Part shown: positions 10,760 through 22,589 of the stretch, piece after piece
How the letters are laid out: each line of letters opens with the position of its first letter
How positions within the stretch are numbered: the stretch's first letter is position 1
Assembly: GCA_964036045.1 (NCBI GenBank)
Contig: OZ038402.1
Coordinates: 4,247,395-4,311,394 of the forward strand
DNA from: Eutreptiella sp. 'Long Island Sound 2002'
Lineage: Eukaryota; Euglenozoa; Euglenophyceae; Eutreptiales; Eutreptiaceae
Direction: 5' to 3'
Length of the DNA: 64,000 bases
The notes under the pieces: generated by a model
The model's database searches: none
The model's input: only the letters and a program-made list of their open reading frames with translations
Told to the model about the DNA's origin: nothing
Translations under genes and position numbers: made by a program

Positions 10760-12198
10760 TCGGGTATGTTCTTGCAAGCATCCCGCACCCACTGCGCAAA
10801 CAAGTCGCCGGTGGGGCGAGTACAGGTTTCCCATCATTGTCCTCACACTCACAGCTGTCCCCCTCCGGACAGTTGTGAGGAGGGCAGTGGGAAATCCGGT
10901 GGGAACAGTGGTGAAGAGGGGGCTTGGGATCAAGTTGATGGCCCCTTCCTTTTGTTTTTTGGTCGACTTTCGAAACCTGCAACTCACGCAACAGTGTCTG
11001 CAGATGGGGATCCGTGAAGCTGCTCAGGGACAGCCCTGGAGTAAATCAGTCCTGCCTGGGAGACTCTTCAAAGGGGGGGTGGGGTGCGGGGGTATTCAAC
11101 AGGTTTTCGAAAAACGCTTTGGGAATCACCAACTGGTGTCTGTGCAATAACACTTTTTGTCTACAAAGATGGCCAAAAAACGGTCATTTTGCCTTCAAAC
11201 CACCTAAAACGATACAAAAACTGCTTTTTAAGGGCAACAACACTTGCAATCTGAAAATTTTTTTGGTTCAGACCAAAGATGAGCTGGCGTAGCCCGCTCA
11301 CTTCACAGTACTCGAGATGACCTCTCGGGATCAAAGGTTCAGAGCTGTCCAGTGCTACTTGCAATCTGAAATGCAACGTTACACAAGGAAAGTTGGTTGG
11401 CGTTAGCACAGATTTGCCAAAACTTCTTCGGGAATCACCAACTGGTGTCTGGGGGCACCATTGGGGGCAGGGCGGGGCACTGGGGGCTTGGGATAGAGCT
11501 GTGGCACATGAATCAGCTGGTCATTAGATGGTCCTTGTGCGATCGATCACCCTCCAGCAGTTGGGAATGGACACAGTGGTCCAAGTGGTGCAAACGCTGC
11601 AGAATGCAGTTTTCCACCGTTGCCAAGAACACGTGCAAAAACCCTGTAAAAAGCGGGTGAGAGTCTTTCAGTCCCGAATCATTTCAATTATTCATTTATT
11701 GCGCAAGTTTTCATGTCTTAGTTCGCCAACCCACAGTATCGCTGGTGTTGCTTTGCCAAGACCGAACGACCCCTTAATCATGTGCACGTATGGCATGATA
11801 CAGCGCACGTGAGTGTGTTGTTCAGAGCGAGCACGTTGCCGGTAATCACATGCCCAAATCGGCATTGAATTGAATCAAATCACGTGACAAACAAATGCGG
11901 TACATACACCCCCTTATATCTTAGACAAGCATGCACACGAGCCCTGGGCAATTCACTGAATTGCGCGACTGCGACCGGAAACAATCCTTGGCTGTCTTGC
12001 TAAACACTGTGAGCCGGGCTGCTCCGGTGCCAAATGGGGCCTTGGGTTCGGCCGGAAATCGAAGATGGTCGTCACCCTCCAGAATCACTCCGGCATCCAC
12101 AACAGTAACTCATGTCTCAACACGGCGAAGCCGCGACACACATGGTCCGTGTGGTTCAGCAAAAGGCGCCCTGAGTTTGGACAAGCATTGGACACGGG
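10760..12198. other. No gene seen; small internal repeats
   Basis: A GGAATCACCAACTGGTGTCT block occurs at about 11122 and 11431, and ACTTGCAATCTGAAA at 11243 and 11357, showing a diverged local duplication. No frame is convincing. Confidence 0.4.
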
Positions 12199-12495
12199 CG
12201 TAGCTTGCGCGCGACACATGCAACTACTGACACACATGTAAGTCAGCGCATAGTATGAGTGCATCTCAACCTCCACCCATGTTCCCAAAGGCATGCAAAC
12301 ACAAGAAAGTGTTTGAAACATGGAAATTCAGGTTCACACCCATGTTCTCACAAGCAATGAAGCATGAGAAGCCTATAAATATTCGGCTTAGAAACCCTTC
12401 TTGCGATCATACAGCGGAGCAACTGCACATGCTCACCACTTGAAGATGCCTTTGGAGAACCCTTTGCCTGAGGTTTAGGGGCTGGTTTGGGCTGA
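12199..12495 (+). repeat. Dispersed repeat, partner of 51537-51830
   Basis: Close match over about 290 bp to the body of the TA-flanked element at 51458-51978, from GCGTAGCTTGCGC to GGGGCTGGTTT. Here the C-run termini are absent. Minus-strand frames in both copies are short and unlike any family I know. Confidence 0.8.
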
Positions 12496-12789
12496 GGCAA
12501 CTTCAAGTTCAAGTTTTATGAAATGGCCTTGCATGTGGTCTCTTGGTGGGGAGGGGAGGGCTGCCATGACCTCCAGGTGTGCACGGCTTTGAGTTGTTTT
12601 TTTTTAACTCGTGACCGAAGTTCCACCAAGTGTCCATTGAGAGTACACATAGCAGGTCATGGGTCAGCTGCAGGCTTTGGGTTTTTGGGATGAAGCTGTT
12701 TGTTTTGCTTGTACATGCGTATACTAGAGGGCTCTCTGATGCGGTAGGCAAAACCGCCACGCCACATGGCAAGCCTGTAATGTGTAAGA

Positions 12790-12960
12790 TTAAGGGGGTT
12801 AAGACATGGGGCACCTTTCTGATGTTTCTGGAGATTTTACCGAGTGAAGAGGCCCACCGCAAACCACTTTGGCGGGTGTTCCCAAAATGCTTGTGGATGC
12901 CTTTGGGTGATGCGTGGTGTGTATCGGAACTTTGCAAAGTGCGTGCAACACCCTCGCAGT
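12790..12960 (+). repeat. Dispersed repeat, partner of 60748-60890
   Basis: About 130 bp from CACCTTTCTGATGTTTCTGG onward match 60748-60880 with few differences. The minus strand reads ...LGTPAKVV-GPLHSVKSPET in both copies, with no recognisable domain. Confidence 0.75.
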
Positions 12961-13204
12961 ACCAGTGCCCGTAGGAGGGCTGCAGACATCAAGCCGTGGG
13001 GCCCGAGCATGCCGCGTGCTGAGCAGGCAGAGGACTGCTGGCCGAGCCCCCTGTGGGCCACAGCACAGGCACACAACACAGCAAAGATATGTGCAAGGGC
13101 ACTGATGAGGCTGATCCCCATTGGCCTTGGGCAGTTTGCACAACTTTGGAGTTGGAGGCGGGTTGGCCACACCCCCCTGGTCCATGGGAACCTTCCCCCT
13201 CATG

Positions 13205-13660
13205 TTTGGAAAGTTTGGAAGACAAGAAGCAAAGAAAATTTTTTTTGCTCAGACTTACAAGTTCTTCGTAAGTGCTCGGCCAGACGGGGCGGATCAGTAA
13301 TGACAGTGTAAGCACAACATATGTTGTCCCGTGCGGTACCTGGGCCGCATACCACCCGTGGTGGCGGGACGTATACTTGAAACTCACCTGTAACCTGCCA
13401 TGTGCTCTTGCAGTATCAGAAACTGCCACGCCACTGGGGCAACGAGAAGACAAGAAGCAAAGAAATAATCCACCAATTCATCTTAAAAAAAAAGGCCCAA
13501 AACGCACTGGGTGACCTCGTGTGACATGCTAACCAAAAAATGAAGAAATGGTCCACCAATATCTTTGAAACAAAATTGTTCCATGTTCAAGCAATACACA
13601 CAAAATCGATCCAACAATTCATCTTAAAAAAACATGGTTCAAAGTTTTTACTGTTGATGC
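13205..13660. other. No gene seen; local duplicated blocks
   Basis: GACAAGAAGCAAAGAAA occurs at 13220 and 13448, and CAATTCATCTTAAAAAAA at 13474 and 13614, a local duplication in AT-rich sequence. No credible coding frame. Confidence 0.4.
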
Positions 13661-14164
13661 AAGCAACTCAGCTGCCATGCAAGATGATAGAGGGGAGGAG
13701 GTGGAGATTCCTGCACTGTGCTGCCAGTGGTCTCCTCTTCTGTAGGGGGGTGGGGGGGTAAAGCCAGAGCGGAAGTCGGAATACTTGGTACAACAGTAGT
13801 GTGCCGGACACGCGGCGAGCAAACGCTCCCTCTGTGACAAGCAGCCGCGGCCACGGCTGCAAATCACACCAATACAACGGAAACGGGGTGCACTCTGGGG
13901 CTGTTTGTACCTCCGCTCCCCGTTGGCCCAGTAGCGGTAAATGGCCAGAAACTCACAGGACCAGTGCCCGATGTTATTTAAGAAATGGTGTTGCTTGTGC
14001 ACCGCACTGTACGCGGTCCACCTGTGATGGATGGTGCACATCATCAAACCAAGCCGGAAAACAATGCTACAAACGCCATCATAGGTGCGTGAGAGGAGGA
14101 GCTGAGTCTGGTCCCCGATTATGCAGTGGGAAACTGCCACCCCGTCCGGTGCATCCCTGGGATG

Positions 14165-14310
14165 GGGGCTCGGGACCGGGGATGCGTCAGAAGGGAAGGA
14201 AGGGGCGGTTGGGCAGGCGGTTGGAGGAGGTGGCCGAAGCGGTTGGGGGCGGTTACTGTCGGTTACAAATGCTGGCACTTGGCGTGAGGGGGACACGCCC
14301 GTAGGTCTTC
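14165..14310 (+). repeat. Introner-like repeat, copy 1
   Basis: GGATGCGTCAGAAGGGAAGG start, then GGCAGGCGGTTGGAGGAGG, GCGGTTGGGGGCGGTTACTG and TCGGTTACAAATGC blocks, as in the copies next to exons at 37.98, 55.5-57.4 and 63.5-63.75 kb. No gene recognised nearby. Confidence 0.75.
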
Positions 14311-14465
14311 CCAGCGTGCAAGTGAGGCACAAACGCAGTGCGCATAGCATGGTTGCACGATGGGGGACAACCAACCTGCCCCAGAGGTACTGCAGGATGC
14401 TATGCCGACAGCAGGGGCATGTGCATGGAACAGCAAGACAGGGGAGGTAAGGGATGCTTTAAGGG

Positions 14466-14572
14466 TAACAGAGAGCGGGTTGGGGGGAAACCGACGGCGG
14501 TTGGAGGGTGACTGCCAGCGGTTGGGGGGCAACCGCCGGCGGTTGGAGGGTGACAGACAGCAACGGCGGAAA
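14466..14572. repeat. 21/22-bp minisatellite (CGGCGGTTGGAGGGTGAC)
   Basis: About five diverged units alternating CGGCGGTTGGAGGGTGAC and AGCGGTTGGGGGGCAACC. Same flavour as the arrays at 17317-17634 and 19020-19197. Confidence 0.8.
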
Positions 14573-14901
14573 CAAAAAAAATACCGTGGACAAAAAGAAA
14601 CATCCTGCATGGTGGGACAGGGAGGGGCACCAAAAGGATGCACAGCAGCGGCATTGCTGGCATGTGCAACGTGTCCAATGCCCGTTCACGTCGTGCAGAA
14701 CACCGCTCCACACAGTGGCACGCATCGGCTTGGGGCTGCCAGCCCGCAACGCACCCCCCCCCCCGCCCCACACCCCCCACACACCACCCGGCTGCGTCAC
14801 CATAGGGCCACCGAGAAGCGGAACATCTCCTCCAGCTGGGTAACGCAGTTGCAGAGGCGACGGCACAGGCAGAGGGGGGGGGAACAGCACAGGCGGGGGC
14901 A

Positions 14902-15204
14902 ATGGCAAGGGCGGCATTGGCTGATGTTGGATTTTGCCAAGTTGGTTGCCCTTGCAGGAATGTTGGTTATGCTGGGGTGTTTCTGTACGAGGCATATTGC
15001 GGCCTGACTCAATTTCGTCAAAGTAGACCACTCAAGACAATTCCTAGAACGTGGGCATCGGACTCGTATGACACACTGGATCCTTGGCAAGACCAGGGCA
15101 TGAGGCAAAGACCCATACCGCATTGGCGGCCTGAGCTTGTTTTGCATGCCGCCTCGAATTTCCTGCGGGAAATTTCGGAGCCACATGCTCTGACCCTGCC
15201 TTGA
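14902..15204 (+). pseudogene. Unrecognised coding-like frame
   Basis: A frame of 100 residues with balanced composition (AYCGLTQFRQSRPLK, LDPWQDQGMRQRPIPHW) between low-complexity regions. It looks more protein-like than its neighbours, but I recognise no family. It may be an exon or a transposon scrap. Confidence 0.2.
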
Positions 15205-16422
15205 GACTTGCACTACCCACGTCCAATGAATGGGGCAATGCGGTTGCTGCCATGACCTACCAGCAACTGACAAACGGGAACCACGGAGGCAATATCTACT
15301 CATGCCACGACCGCCCCCGCCGCATGCAGCCTCCAATGCACGAGGCACAGAGGGCCACACGGGACAGTGGCATGCGCTGCACCTTTTCAGGGGCCCACCC
15401 GATGCGGAGGGCACGCGATTCGTGTCGACGGATGCAGAGCCACGACATCAACCGACGCAACTGGAAAGCAAGCACACCGCTTCACCAGCAGGGGGGCAGG
15501 GCACAAAACCGGGGCCCAATGCGGGTTTGCGGAGCGGTGATCGGCCTCCGCCAGCGGCTTCCGCGGGCTGCCATTGCAACTGCACCAACGCGCCACGTCC
15601 GGTAAGGGCGCCCTGAAGTCATCTTCGTGGGTTCACGTTCATCATTTTCGACTTCACGACTGCGTTCTCTTTCAGGCCGCCGTGTGCCAGCACACAGTGG
15701 CGCGCCCCGCCCCGGACAGTCCCCCGCCGCTGGTCGGTGGGGAGGGCCTAGTCCGACTCGGGGGTCATAAGTAGGGCACTGGCTGCCCCTCTCGGAGGGA
15801 AAGACGCACAACGCGCGCAGCACCGTGCGCGCACCACGTGCTCCGTTAGAGTTGCCAGTTGCTAGTTTAACTATAATTCGATTTCTGTAGCGATTTTTCA
15901 TTGGAGTTGGAAAATGCAATCTGATGTTTGGGGAAGTGTGACTTCAAATGGTATTTCACATATTACTGGTGGTAATTTTGCTCAGAGCTCTATTACTGTA
16001 AATGGTTGGTTAAGAGACTTTTTATGGGCTGAAGCATCGCAGGTTATTCAATCCTATGGTTCTTTTTATGCATCTTCTGTCGGATTTTCAGGGTGGCAGG
16101 GATGCGGTGGCCTAAGTGGTCAGCACACAACAATTGGAGGTCTCCACTCTACCTCTGTCCGCTTATCCGGTTTGGTGCCACGCGGCCGCTCCTGCTGGGC
16201 CTTGTGTTGGTCACAAAATTGGGGCATGAAAAGAAAACGGCAGAACGAAATCAGGGCTGCAGTGGAAAGGAACAAAGGAATGAACGTGCAACAATGGCAC
16301 AAAAGGGCAGAGCTCACAACTCCACATTGCAGCTCATACAGCTCATACTTCTTGGTACCCTCTGTCTAGTCCCCTGCAAGGGATGATGTCGGTGACAAAC
16401 AAGTGTTTTATGCACCCCCCCC

Positions 16423-16738
16423 AAATTAATACGGTCCCTACGCCTGCTGTAGCTTGGACAAGGCCACAGATGCCCGGGTTCAAAAAGAGAAGATTGCACG
16501 GTGAGCTGGTGCAGGAAAGGGGAATATCATCCAACAAATATCCCCAAAATTAGAGCTATGTGGGTTCAAGTGGGTAAACACTCACAACAAATATGTCCAT
16601 GACCCTATGCAACTGGCGAATAGGTCACCAAACCCATGTCTTATGTGGCTGCACTACATTTGTGCCGAATCAAATTAGGTACCAAATTAATACGGTCCCT
16701 ACGCCCTACGCTGTAGCTTGGACAAGGGCGTAGCTTAT
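16423..16738 (+). mobile_element. Short element with internal 45-bp direct repeats, copy 1
   Basis: AATTAATACGGTCCCTACGC ... GTAGCTTGGACAAGG occurs at both ends (from 16425 and 16685), bracketing a body with GGTGAGCTGGTGCA and CAAACCCATGTCTTATGTGG. The same layout is seen at 23463-23815 and 50540-50908, where the ends also carry C-run inverted repeats. Here only part of those ends remains. Confidence 0.75.
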
Positions 16739-17164
16739 ACCGGGGGGGGGGGAGGGTTGCAAGTACACATACGCGCACCTACAAGCGCACCGCGCGTAGC
16801 ACCGCGTGCTCGTTTCCCTCTCAGCTCCGGGGAAGGGGCCAACTCCCCAGCGCTGGTGTGGGCAGTCTCCGCAGCTTCCCCAACGCACCTCGATGGCCGT
16901 CCCGCGCGCACCGTGTGTGAAAGGCGAACACGACAGACCGCCGCCACGGCAGCAGCGGGCACCATGCGGACAGATATATGCGCGGCAGCGCAGGGCGAGT
17001 CCCTATGCGGACCTGTTTGCCCTCACGGCCGTAGTCTGGACGGCTCTCAGGTGCGATGGGGCACAGCAGGGGCCTCCTTGGGCCTCTCGACAGCGTCCGG
17101 GGAGGTGGCCACATCCATGAGCCCTTCTGCTGGGCAGGGGGGGGCTTAGCAAAACTAGGCCATG

Positions 17165-17680
17165 GGGGGTGTACAGCTCCGGCCAGGGCTATCCTTAATG
17201 CGAAACAAACAAACAACTGCCGCTGTCCTGCACCCTCAGACCTCCGCAGAGCGGCAGCCGGCGAGTGACTGTAGGCGGGCGAGTGACTGTGATCCGGCAT
17301 CCGTCAACCGCCGTCGGTTGAGCTCCAACCGCCGTCGGTTGAGGGCCATCCGCAGTCGGTTGGGCGCCAACCGCAGTCGGTTGAGGGCCATCCGCAGTCG
17401 GTTGGGCGCCAACCGCAGTCCATTGAGCGCCAATTGCCGTCGGTTGAGTGCCGACCGTCGTCGGTTGAGGGCCATCCGCAGTTGGTTGGGCGCCCATCGC
17501 CGTCGGTTGAGTGCCGACCGTCGTCGGTTGCGCTCCAACTGCAGTCGGTTGAGCGCCATCCGCCGTCGGTTGAGTGCCGACCGCCGTCGGTTGAGTGCCA
17601 ACGGCCGTCGGTTGAGTGCCAACGGCCGTCGGTTAACCGAATCCTGCCACCGACAAATTTAGGTCGTTCTTAGTGGGACA
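17165..17680 (+). repeat. 21-bp minisatellite repeat unit with conserved flanks
   Basis: The core 17317-17634 is 15 units of exactly 21 bp (GTTGAGNGCCAACCGCCGTCG type). The left flank (CCTCCGCAGAGCG, CAGCCGGCGAGTGACTG) and right flank (AACCGAATCCTGCCACCGA) recur around a two-to-four-unit array at 63100-63275. This defines a dispersed element with a variable-length array. Because 21 is a multiple of 3, all frames stay open and give Asn/Arg-rich sham ORFs. Confidence 0.85.
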
Positions 17681-17929
17681 AACACCAAAGAAGTGTCTCA
17701 TACGGGACAGCCCTGGCTCCAGCTCCCAACAGCAGCACCTGCTGAGGGTGCGACGTCCCGCGGAGGGGGGTGCCCCCGCGGGAGGTCTAGGGTGGACCAA
17801 CTCAGGGACGCGTCACACGCCGTGGGTCGGATCTCGGGCGCATGCAGTGGGCCAGCGACCGCCAAAAGTCACCCGCCACCGGGCGGCTTCAGGGTGCGGG
17901 CGAACAATTGTCCAGTGGCCGCCAGAACC

Positions 17930-18030
17930 GCCGTCGGCCAACCGACCACCAACGTCGTTAAGGGCGGTTAAGGGACAACCGACGTCGGTTAGGGGCGGTT
18001 AAGGGACAACTCACGTCGGTTGAGGACCCG
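17930..18030 (+). repeat. Short tandem GGGCGGTTAAGGGACAAC repeat
   Basis: Two to three units of about 33 bp, each with GGGCGGTTAAGGGACAAC then CGTCGGTT, 90 bp from the end of glycosyltransferase A. Confidence 0.7.
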
Positions 18031-18119
18031 CTGCTGTCTGCGTTTCTGAGCTGACGGTGGTCAAGGGCTACATTTTCTTGCTGAAGACTGCGCCGTCGGC
18101 AGAAATATGAATCAACGGT

Positions 18120-18397
18120 TTAGGTCCACTCTGCCGTCCGCATCGGGCGCCTGCTCGACATGCGGGCGCCGGGCACGCGGACGTAGGCGGCCAAATCGCA
18201 CGCGCTCTCCGGGTGCGGGAAGCTCCCGGCGATCAGGCGGTGGCACACGGCCTCCGCGGACTTGGATTTGTTGGCATTCCAGTTGAGGGTCTGGATGTCT
18301 GTGCCGAGGAGGTAGCGGAGGTTGAAGGCGAAGCGCGTCGCGGTGTAGGACTGGAGCATGAAGTACAGCCAGCGGTCGGCGTTCAGCTGGTACTTCC
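18120..18397 (-). CDS. Family 25 glycosyltransferase A, exon 3 (C-terminus)
   Basis: The last exon starts after a CCTCAG acceptor, continues in phase 1 from exon 2 and encodes 92 residues to a TAA stop. It begins GKYQLNADRWLYFMLQSYTA; the paralogue's last exon gives ADRWIYFMLNSHTATRF, which confirms the boundary. Conserved Trp/Tyr/Phe residues fit the end of a glycosyltransferase fold. The C-terminus is Arg-rich and has no ER-retention signal. The preceding intron (18398-19865) holds a 21-bp minisatellite. Confidence 0.75.
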
Positions 18398-19019
18398 CTG
18401 AGGAAGCGGGACGCAGGGCGGTGGTCGCCGGTGCTGCGCGGCGTTTCGTGCGGGGCGTCGCGCGCGCCGCTCGAGGACACTCGCTGGTACCCAGTGGCAC
18501 TGGACGCGACACCACCAATACCCCACAACACGAACTGCCACAACACCCCCCCTGCACCCCACAGCACTCAAGGGACGGGGGAAGATTTGTATGGGGATTC
18601 GTTCGCCGGGAAATTCCGTGTTGGTGGGGGGGGGATTCCGCCGCCCTGAGAACTCCCAAAGCCCCAACCGCCTCACGCACCCCCTCACGTACAAGCCAAC
18701 GCGGCTTTCCGCGTCAGAAAGAGTTGCCCATCAAACGGCCACTGGAAGCAGCCGCGGTCCACACCATCCGAAAGAATCCGCTGCTCCAAACCCCTCGCCC
18801 AACAACTACGGACCCGCAGAACGCAGTGCCATGGGCATCTTCACTGCCCTAACCCTAAGTTCCGCCCAGGGAAAATTGCGCTACGAATTTTGCCGCGGTG
18901 GGGCCTCGGTAGTGTGTGCGCAGGCGCGCGCGAAGGCCCGGAACAGTTGTCGATCGTCCACCACCGACTACTGTCACAAAGCCAAATGCTGATACTTTGT
19001 GACCAGCATCAATCAACCA

Positions 19020-19197
19020 CGTTGTAACCGACGGCGGTCGCAGGGCAAGCGACGGCGGTCGCAGTCGCAGGGTAACCGACGGCGGTGGGAGGGCAACCGA
19101 CGGCGGTCGCCGGGTAAGCGACGGCGGTTGGAGGGTGGCCGACGGCGGTCGCAGGGTAAGCGACGGCGGTTGGAGGGTGGCCGACGGCGGTTGAGCA
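19020..19197 (+). repeat. 21-bp minisatellite in intron 2 of glycosyltransferase A
   Basis: About eight units of CGACGGCGGTYGNAGGGTAAG type. The reverse complement resembles the unit at 17317-17634, so the two arrays flank exon 3 in opposite orientation. Confidence 0.85.
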
Positions 19198-19865
19198 CGT
19201 GTTCTGGGCGGTCCCGAGGGGCGCTCCACAGCGCAAAAAAAAAGTCGGGGTAATCAAGGAGCGCTCTGTTGGCGGCTGTCGTCTCGTGGGGGCAATAAAC
19301 GAAACCGTGGTGCCAGAAAGTGTCCTAAATGGCCCCTTGGCATTGCCAGCCCGTGCCTTCTTGCACCGGGTGTTCCTACAGGGGTGTGCCAAGGGAGCGC
19401 GGGCTTTCGTTTCCGGGAGCCCCCTGGCTAGACCCCCCCCTCCCCCAAAAAGGGCTCAATTGACGGGCCTCCCAAAATCCTACCGAGACGGACCCCCGGG
19501 CCCCAGGGGTGACCCAGGCCCAAAATTCGGCAAAAAAAATGAAAATGGAATTTTTGGAATCAGCGCGTTGAGGGGGCTCAGAAAAGTCATCATTTGCCAT
19601 GGATTTGGCGAAAATGTTTTTGACAATTTTCAATGCTAAAAAAAAAAATTTCGGCGCCTTCGGCGCAAGAGTTCATAACAACTGATCAATGGTGCTCTCA
19701 ATTGAGCCCCTTTCCCGAGCCCCCGCCCCCCAAAGTTTTGGGGGGCTCTATCGAGCGCCCCTTCCAAAAAGTGAAAACCCGGGTCCCCCAAACAGATAGC
19801 GCTGATGGGCCCAAACCTCCAGATGTGGCCCGCCCAATCCCTTTCCTCAGGCAAAAGGCGCCCAC

Positions 19866-20121
19866 CTAAAAACTCGTGGTCGTCCTTCAAGAACAGCGCC
19901 ATCAACTTCTGTTGGCCGGCGCGGTTGATGAGGTAGGCCTGGGTCCCGAAATGCTGCGGGGACCAGCGCACGTAGGCCTCCTGCGCCCGGACCATCCCGG
20001 CGACGACCTTCTCGTTGTTGGTTAGCAGCTGCAGGATCTCCCACCCGTCGGGGGCTTGCTGCAGCAGCTCCTGGATGATGCAGGCCGTTCGGTACCAGGT
20101 GGGCCTGAGGCTCAGCGCCTC
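19866..20121 (-). CDS. Family 25 glycosyltransferase A, exon 2
   Basis: 256 bp, entered at ATTGACAG/GAG (phase 0) and left at TTTTTAG/GTGGG (phase 1). It encodes EALSLRPTWYRTACIIQELL, then WEILQLL, and FGTQAYLINRAGQQKLM, the WxxxxL and GxxAYLxNxxGxxKL patterns of family 25. The matching exon of paralogue B is also 256 bp with identical phases. On the plus strand, a 1-kb CT-rich tract begins 50 bp from the acceptor. Confidence 0.85.
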
Positions 20122-20169
20122 CTGTCAATGGCAGCGAAGGTGTGGATATGTGCATGTAAGGGGGCGAGC

Positions 20170-21195
20170 AGAGGGGCTCTCCCTCCCTCTCCCTCTCTCC
20201 CTCCCCTCCCTCTCCCTCCCCTCCCTCTCCCTAACTCTCCAGCCCTCCCTCTCCCTCTCTCCCTCTCCCTGTCTCCCTCTCTCTCTCTCTCCCTCCCTGT
20301 CCCTCTCTCTCCCTCTCCCTCTCCCTCTCCCTCTCTCTCTCCCTCCCTCTCCCTCTCCCTCCCTCTCTCTCCCTCCCTCTCCCTCTCTCTCTAGCCCTCC
20401 CTCTCTCTCTCCCTCCTTCTCCCTCTCTCTCTCTCCCTCCCTCTCTCTCCCTCCCTCCCTCTTTCTCCCTCCCTCTCCCTCTCCCTCTCTCTTCCCCTCT
20501 CTCTCTCCCTCTCCCTCTCTCTCCCTCCCTCTCCCTCTCCCTCTCCCTCTGACTCCCTCCCTCTCCCTCTCCCTCTCCCTCTCCCTCTGACTCCCTCCCT
20601 CTCCCTCTCCCTCTCCCTCTCCCTCTCCCTCTCCCTCTCCCTCTCCCTCTCCCTCTCCCTCTCCCTCTCCCTCTCCCTCTCCCTCCCTCTCCCTCTCCCT
20701 CCCTCTCTCTCCCTCCCTCTCCCTCTCTCTCTAGCCCTCCCTCTCTCTCTCCCTCCTTCTCCCTCTCTCTCTCTCCCTCCCTCTCTCTCCCTCCCTCCCT
20801 CTTTCTCCCTCCCTCTCCCTCTCCCTCTCTCTTCCCCTCTCTCTCTCCCTCTGCCTCTCTCTCCCTCCCTCTCCCTCTCCCCCCCCCTCCCTCTTCCTCC
20901 CTCTCCCTCTCCCTCTCCCTCTGACTCCCTCCCTCTCCCTCTCCCTCTGACTCCCTCCCTCTCCCTCTCCCTCTCCCTCTCCCTCTCCCTCTCCCTCTCC
21001 CTCTCCCTCTCCCTCTCCCTCTCCCTCTCCCTCTCCCTCTCCCTCTCCCTCTCCCTCTCCCTCTCCCTCTCCCTCTCCCTCTCCCTCTCCCTCTCCCTCT
21101 CCCTCTCCCTCTCCCTCTCCCTCTCCCTCTCCCTCTCCCTCCCCCTCTCCCTCTCCCTCTCCCTCCCTCTCTCTCTCTCTCTCTCTCCCCCTGCC
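20170..21195 (+). repeat. 1-kb polypyrimidine tract (CTCCCT hexamer)
   Basis: Almost pure C/T, built on CTCCCT with CT-only and TTCC variants. A block of about 200 bp around CTCTAGCCCTCC (20391) is repeated 340 bp further on (20731), so the tract grew by segmental duplication as well as slippage. It lies in intron 1 of glycosyltransferase A, where the transcript reads as polypurine. Confidence 0.95.
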
Positions 21196-21904
21196 TCTCC
21201 CGGAGGGTCGCTCGAGGGCAGCGAAGACCCCACTGGATGCAGTGGGTGTGGGGAAATGTACGTTGGGCTGGATGTGGCCCCCCAAAGGTAGACGGATCAG
21301 ATCATCAAATGCGGCATATGCCACCAGAGACACGGCACTCGCGGCTTATCGAGTTCCCCGTGTGCAGCATCATTGGGGAGGTTAGGGAGGGCCACCAGCC
21401 TTCTCAGGTGGACGCGACTGCTAAAGGTCGTGAAGGAGGTTTTGGGCTGGAGCCTGCCGGAGACCAGGGTCTGACCCCAGGGATGCACTCTTCTCCGCCC
21501 TACAAGCCCAGGTTGCCGCATACACCATCCTCCCGTTGACAAGCTTTGAGCGAGCACAAATCGTCAATTCGGTGCTCATCCCCAGGCGGGTGTCTAAGCG
21601 TCTCTTTATGTGGGATGCGTGTTGGGGTAATCGGATGGAAGCCGCCTTTGAAGACTTCGTACTACCCCAGCCCTGTGCACCAGTACTTTTAGCACCCGAA
21701 CAGCGGCCTCCGGGACTCCTTTGGTGGTCAAAAAATGGCCAAAATCAACCTTCAAAGTGATCCTTTATGCCTACTTTTTCAAGCATCACCTTTCTTCGCT
21801 GTGTTTGACTGCATTGACCATGCATTGCCTTGGGCTCCCTTGTGGTGGTGTAGCAGGGGGCACATGCTACAGCAGGGGTAGCAAGGGACACCCATGGGTC
21901 AAAG

Positions 21905-22265
21905 GGGGGTGTTTGCCTGGCGCGCGCACGGCGCGTGCCCGGCGCGCTACTTTTGTATTAACTATCCCGACGTATCAACAGCAACAGTTACCATGCAAAC
22001 ATGTGACGCATACTAAGAATTCCACAGGTCAGCACTGGATATGCCACCAATGGAACTGATTGGCATGGAGTCCGTGAAATGTGTCATAAAGAACGGAAAA
22101 TGGGGACAATGGTTGAAGGGATTCAACCTGTCAGCCAGTCCAGATCCCCAACTAGAAAAGGGCCAGTCCATATCCCCAACCGGAAAGGGGCCATGCAAAA
22201 AGCAGGGATTTGGGCTCCGTACCAAAAGTGGCCCAAAAATATGCCCGGTGCGCGCCCATCTGCTC
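21905..22265. mobile_element. Degenerate Harbinger-like element
   Basis: The left part (GGGGGGTGTTTGCCTGGCGC, then TATTAACTATCCCGAC) matches the left ends at 8727 and 26371. A ATGCCCGGTGCGCGCCC block at about 22240 matches a right subterminal region. The exact ends and any target duplication are lost. Lies in intron 1 of glycosyltransferase A. Confidence 0.45.
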
Positions 22266-22589
22266 GCTCCACACCACAGAGCAATCGAGTGTGAAATCCG
22301 CATGCAAAGACCTTTATTCGTGAAAGTGAACCTCAGCAGCTGAAAGGAGAAAAAAAATACTTGGTCCAACAGAAACGGATGTGATTCACTGCATTTGCAC
22401 ATTGTTGAAACAAAGGCTGCTGCAACAATTCACAGCCGTTTGAAAAGGCCACGCATGATACCACAGCAGCACTTCACACATACAACAAAAGCACCACATT
22501 AAATCTCCACGTGGTTGTGTTCAGTACACACGGTGTGGCCCGTGCTTACAGCATGCAACAACAGCCCCAGCGCAGCCGAACAAAAGCAC

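Noticed and set aside
13619-14374. 251-residue minus-strand frame
   Set aside because: Overlaps an introner-like repeat and several competing frames; no domain.
17317-17634. Regularly spaced repeats considered as a CRISPR array
   Set aside because: Units are contiguous at 21 bp without unique spacers, and the setting is eukaryotic.
17162-17662. Asn/Arg-rich repeat proteins in several frames
   Set aside because: Result of a 21-bp minisatellite, whose unit is a multiple of three.
20391-21233. 280-residue Arg/Glu-repeat ORF on the minus strand
   Set aside because: Pure translation of the CTCCCT tract; hexamer periodicity keeps all frames open.
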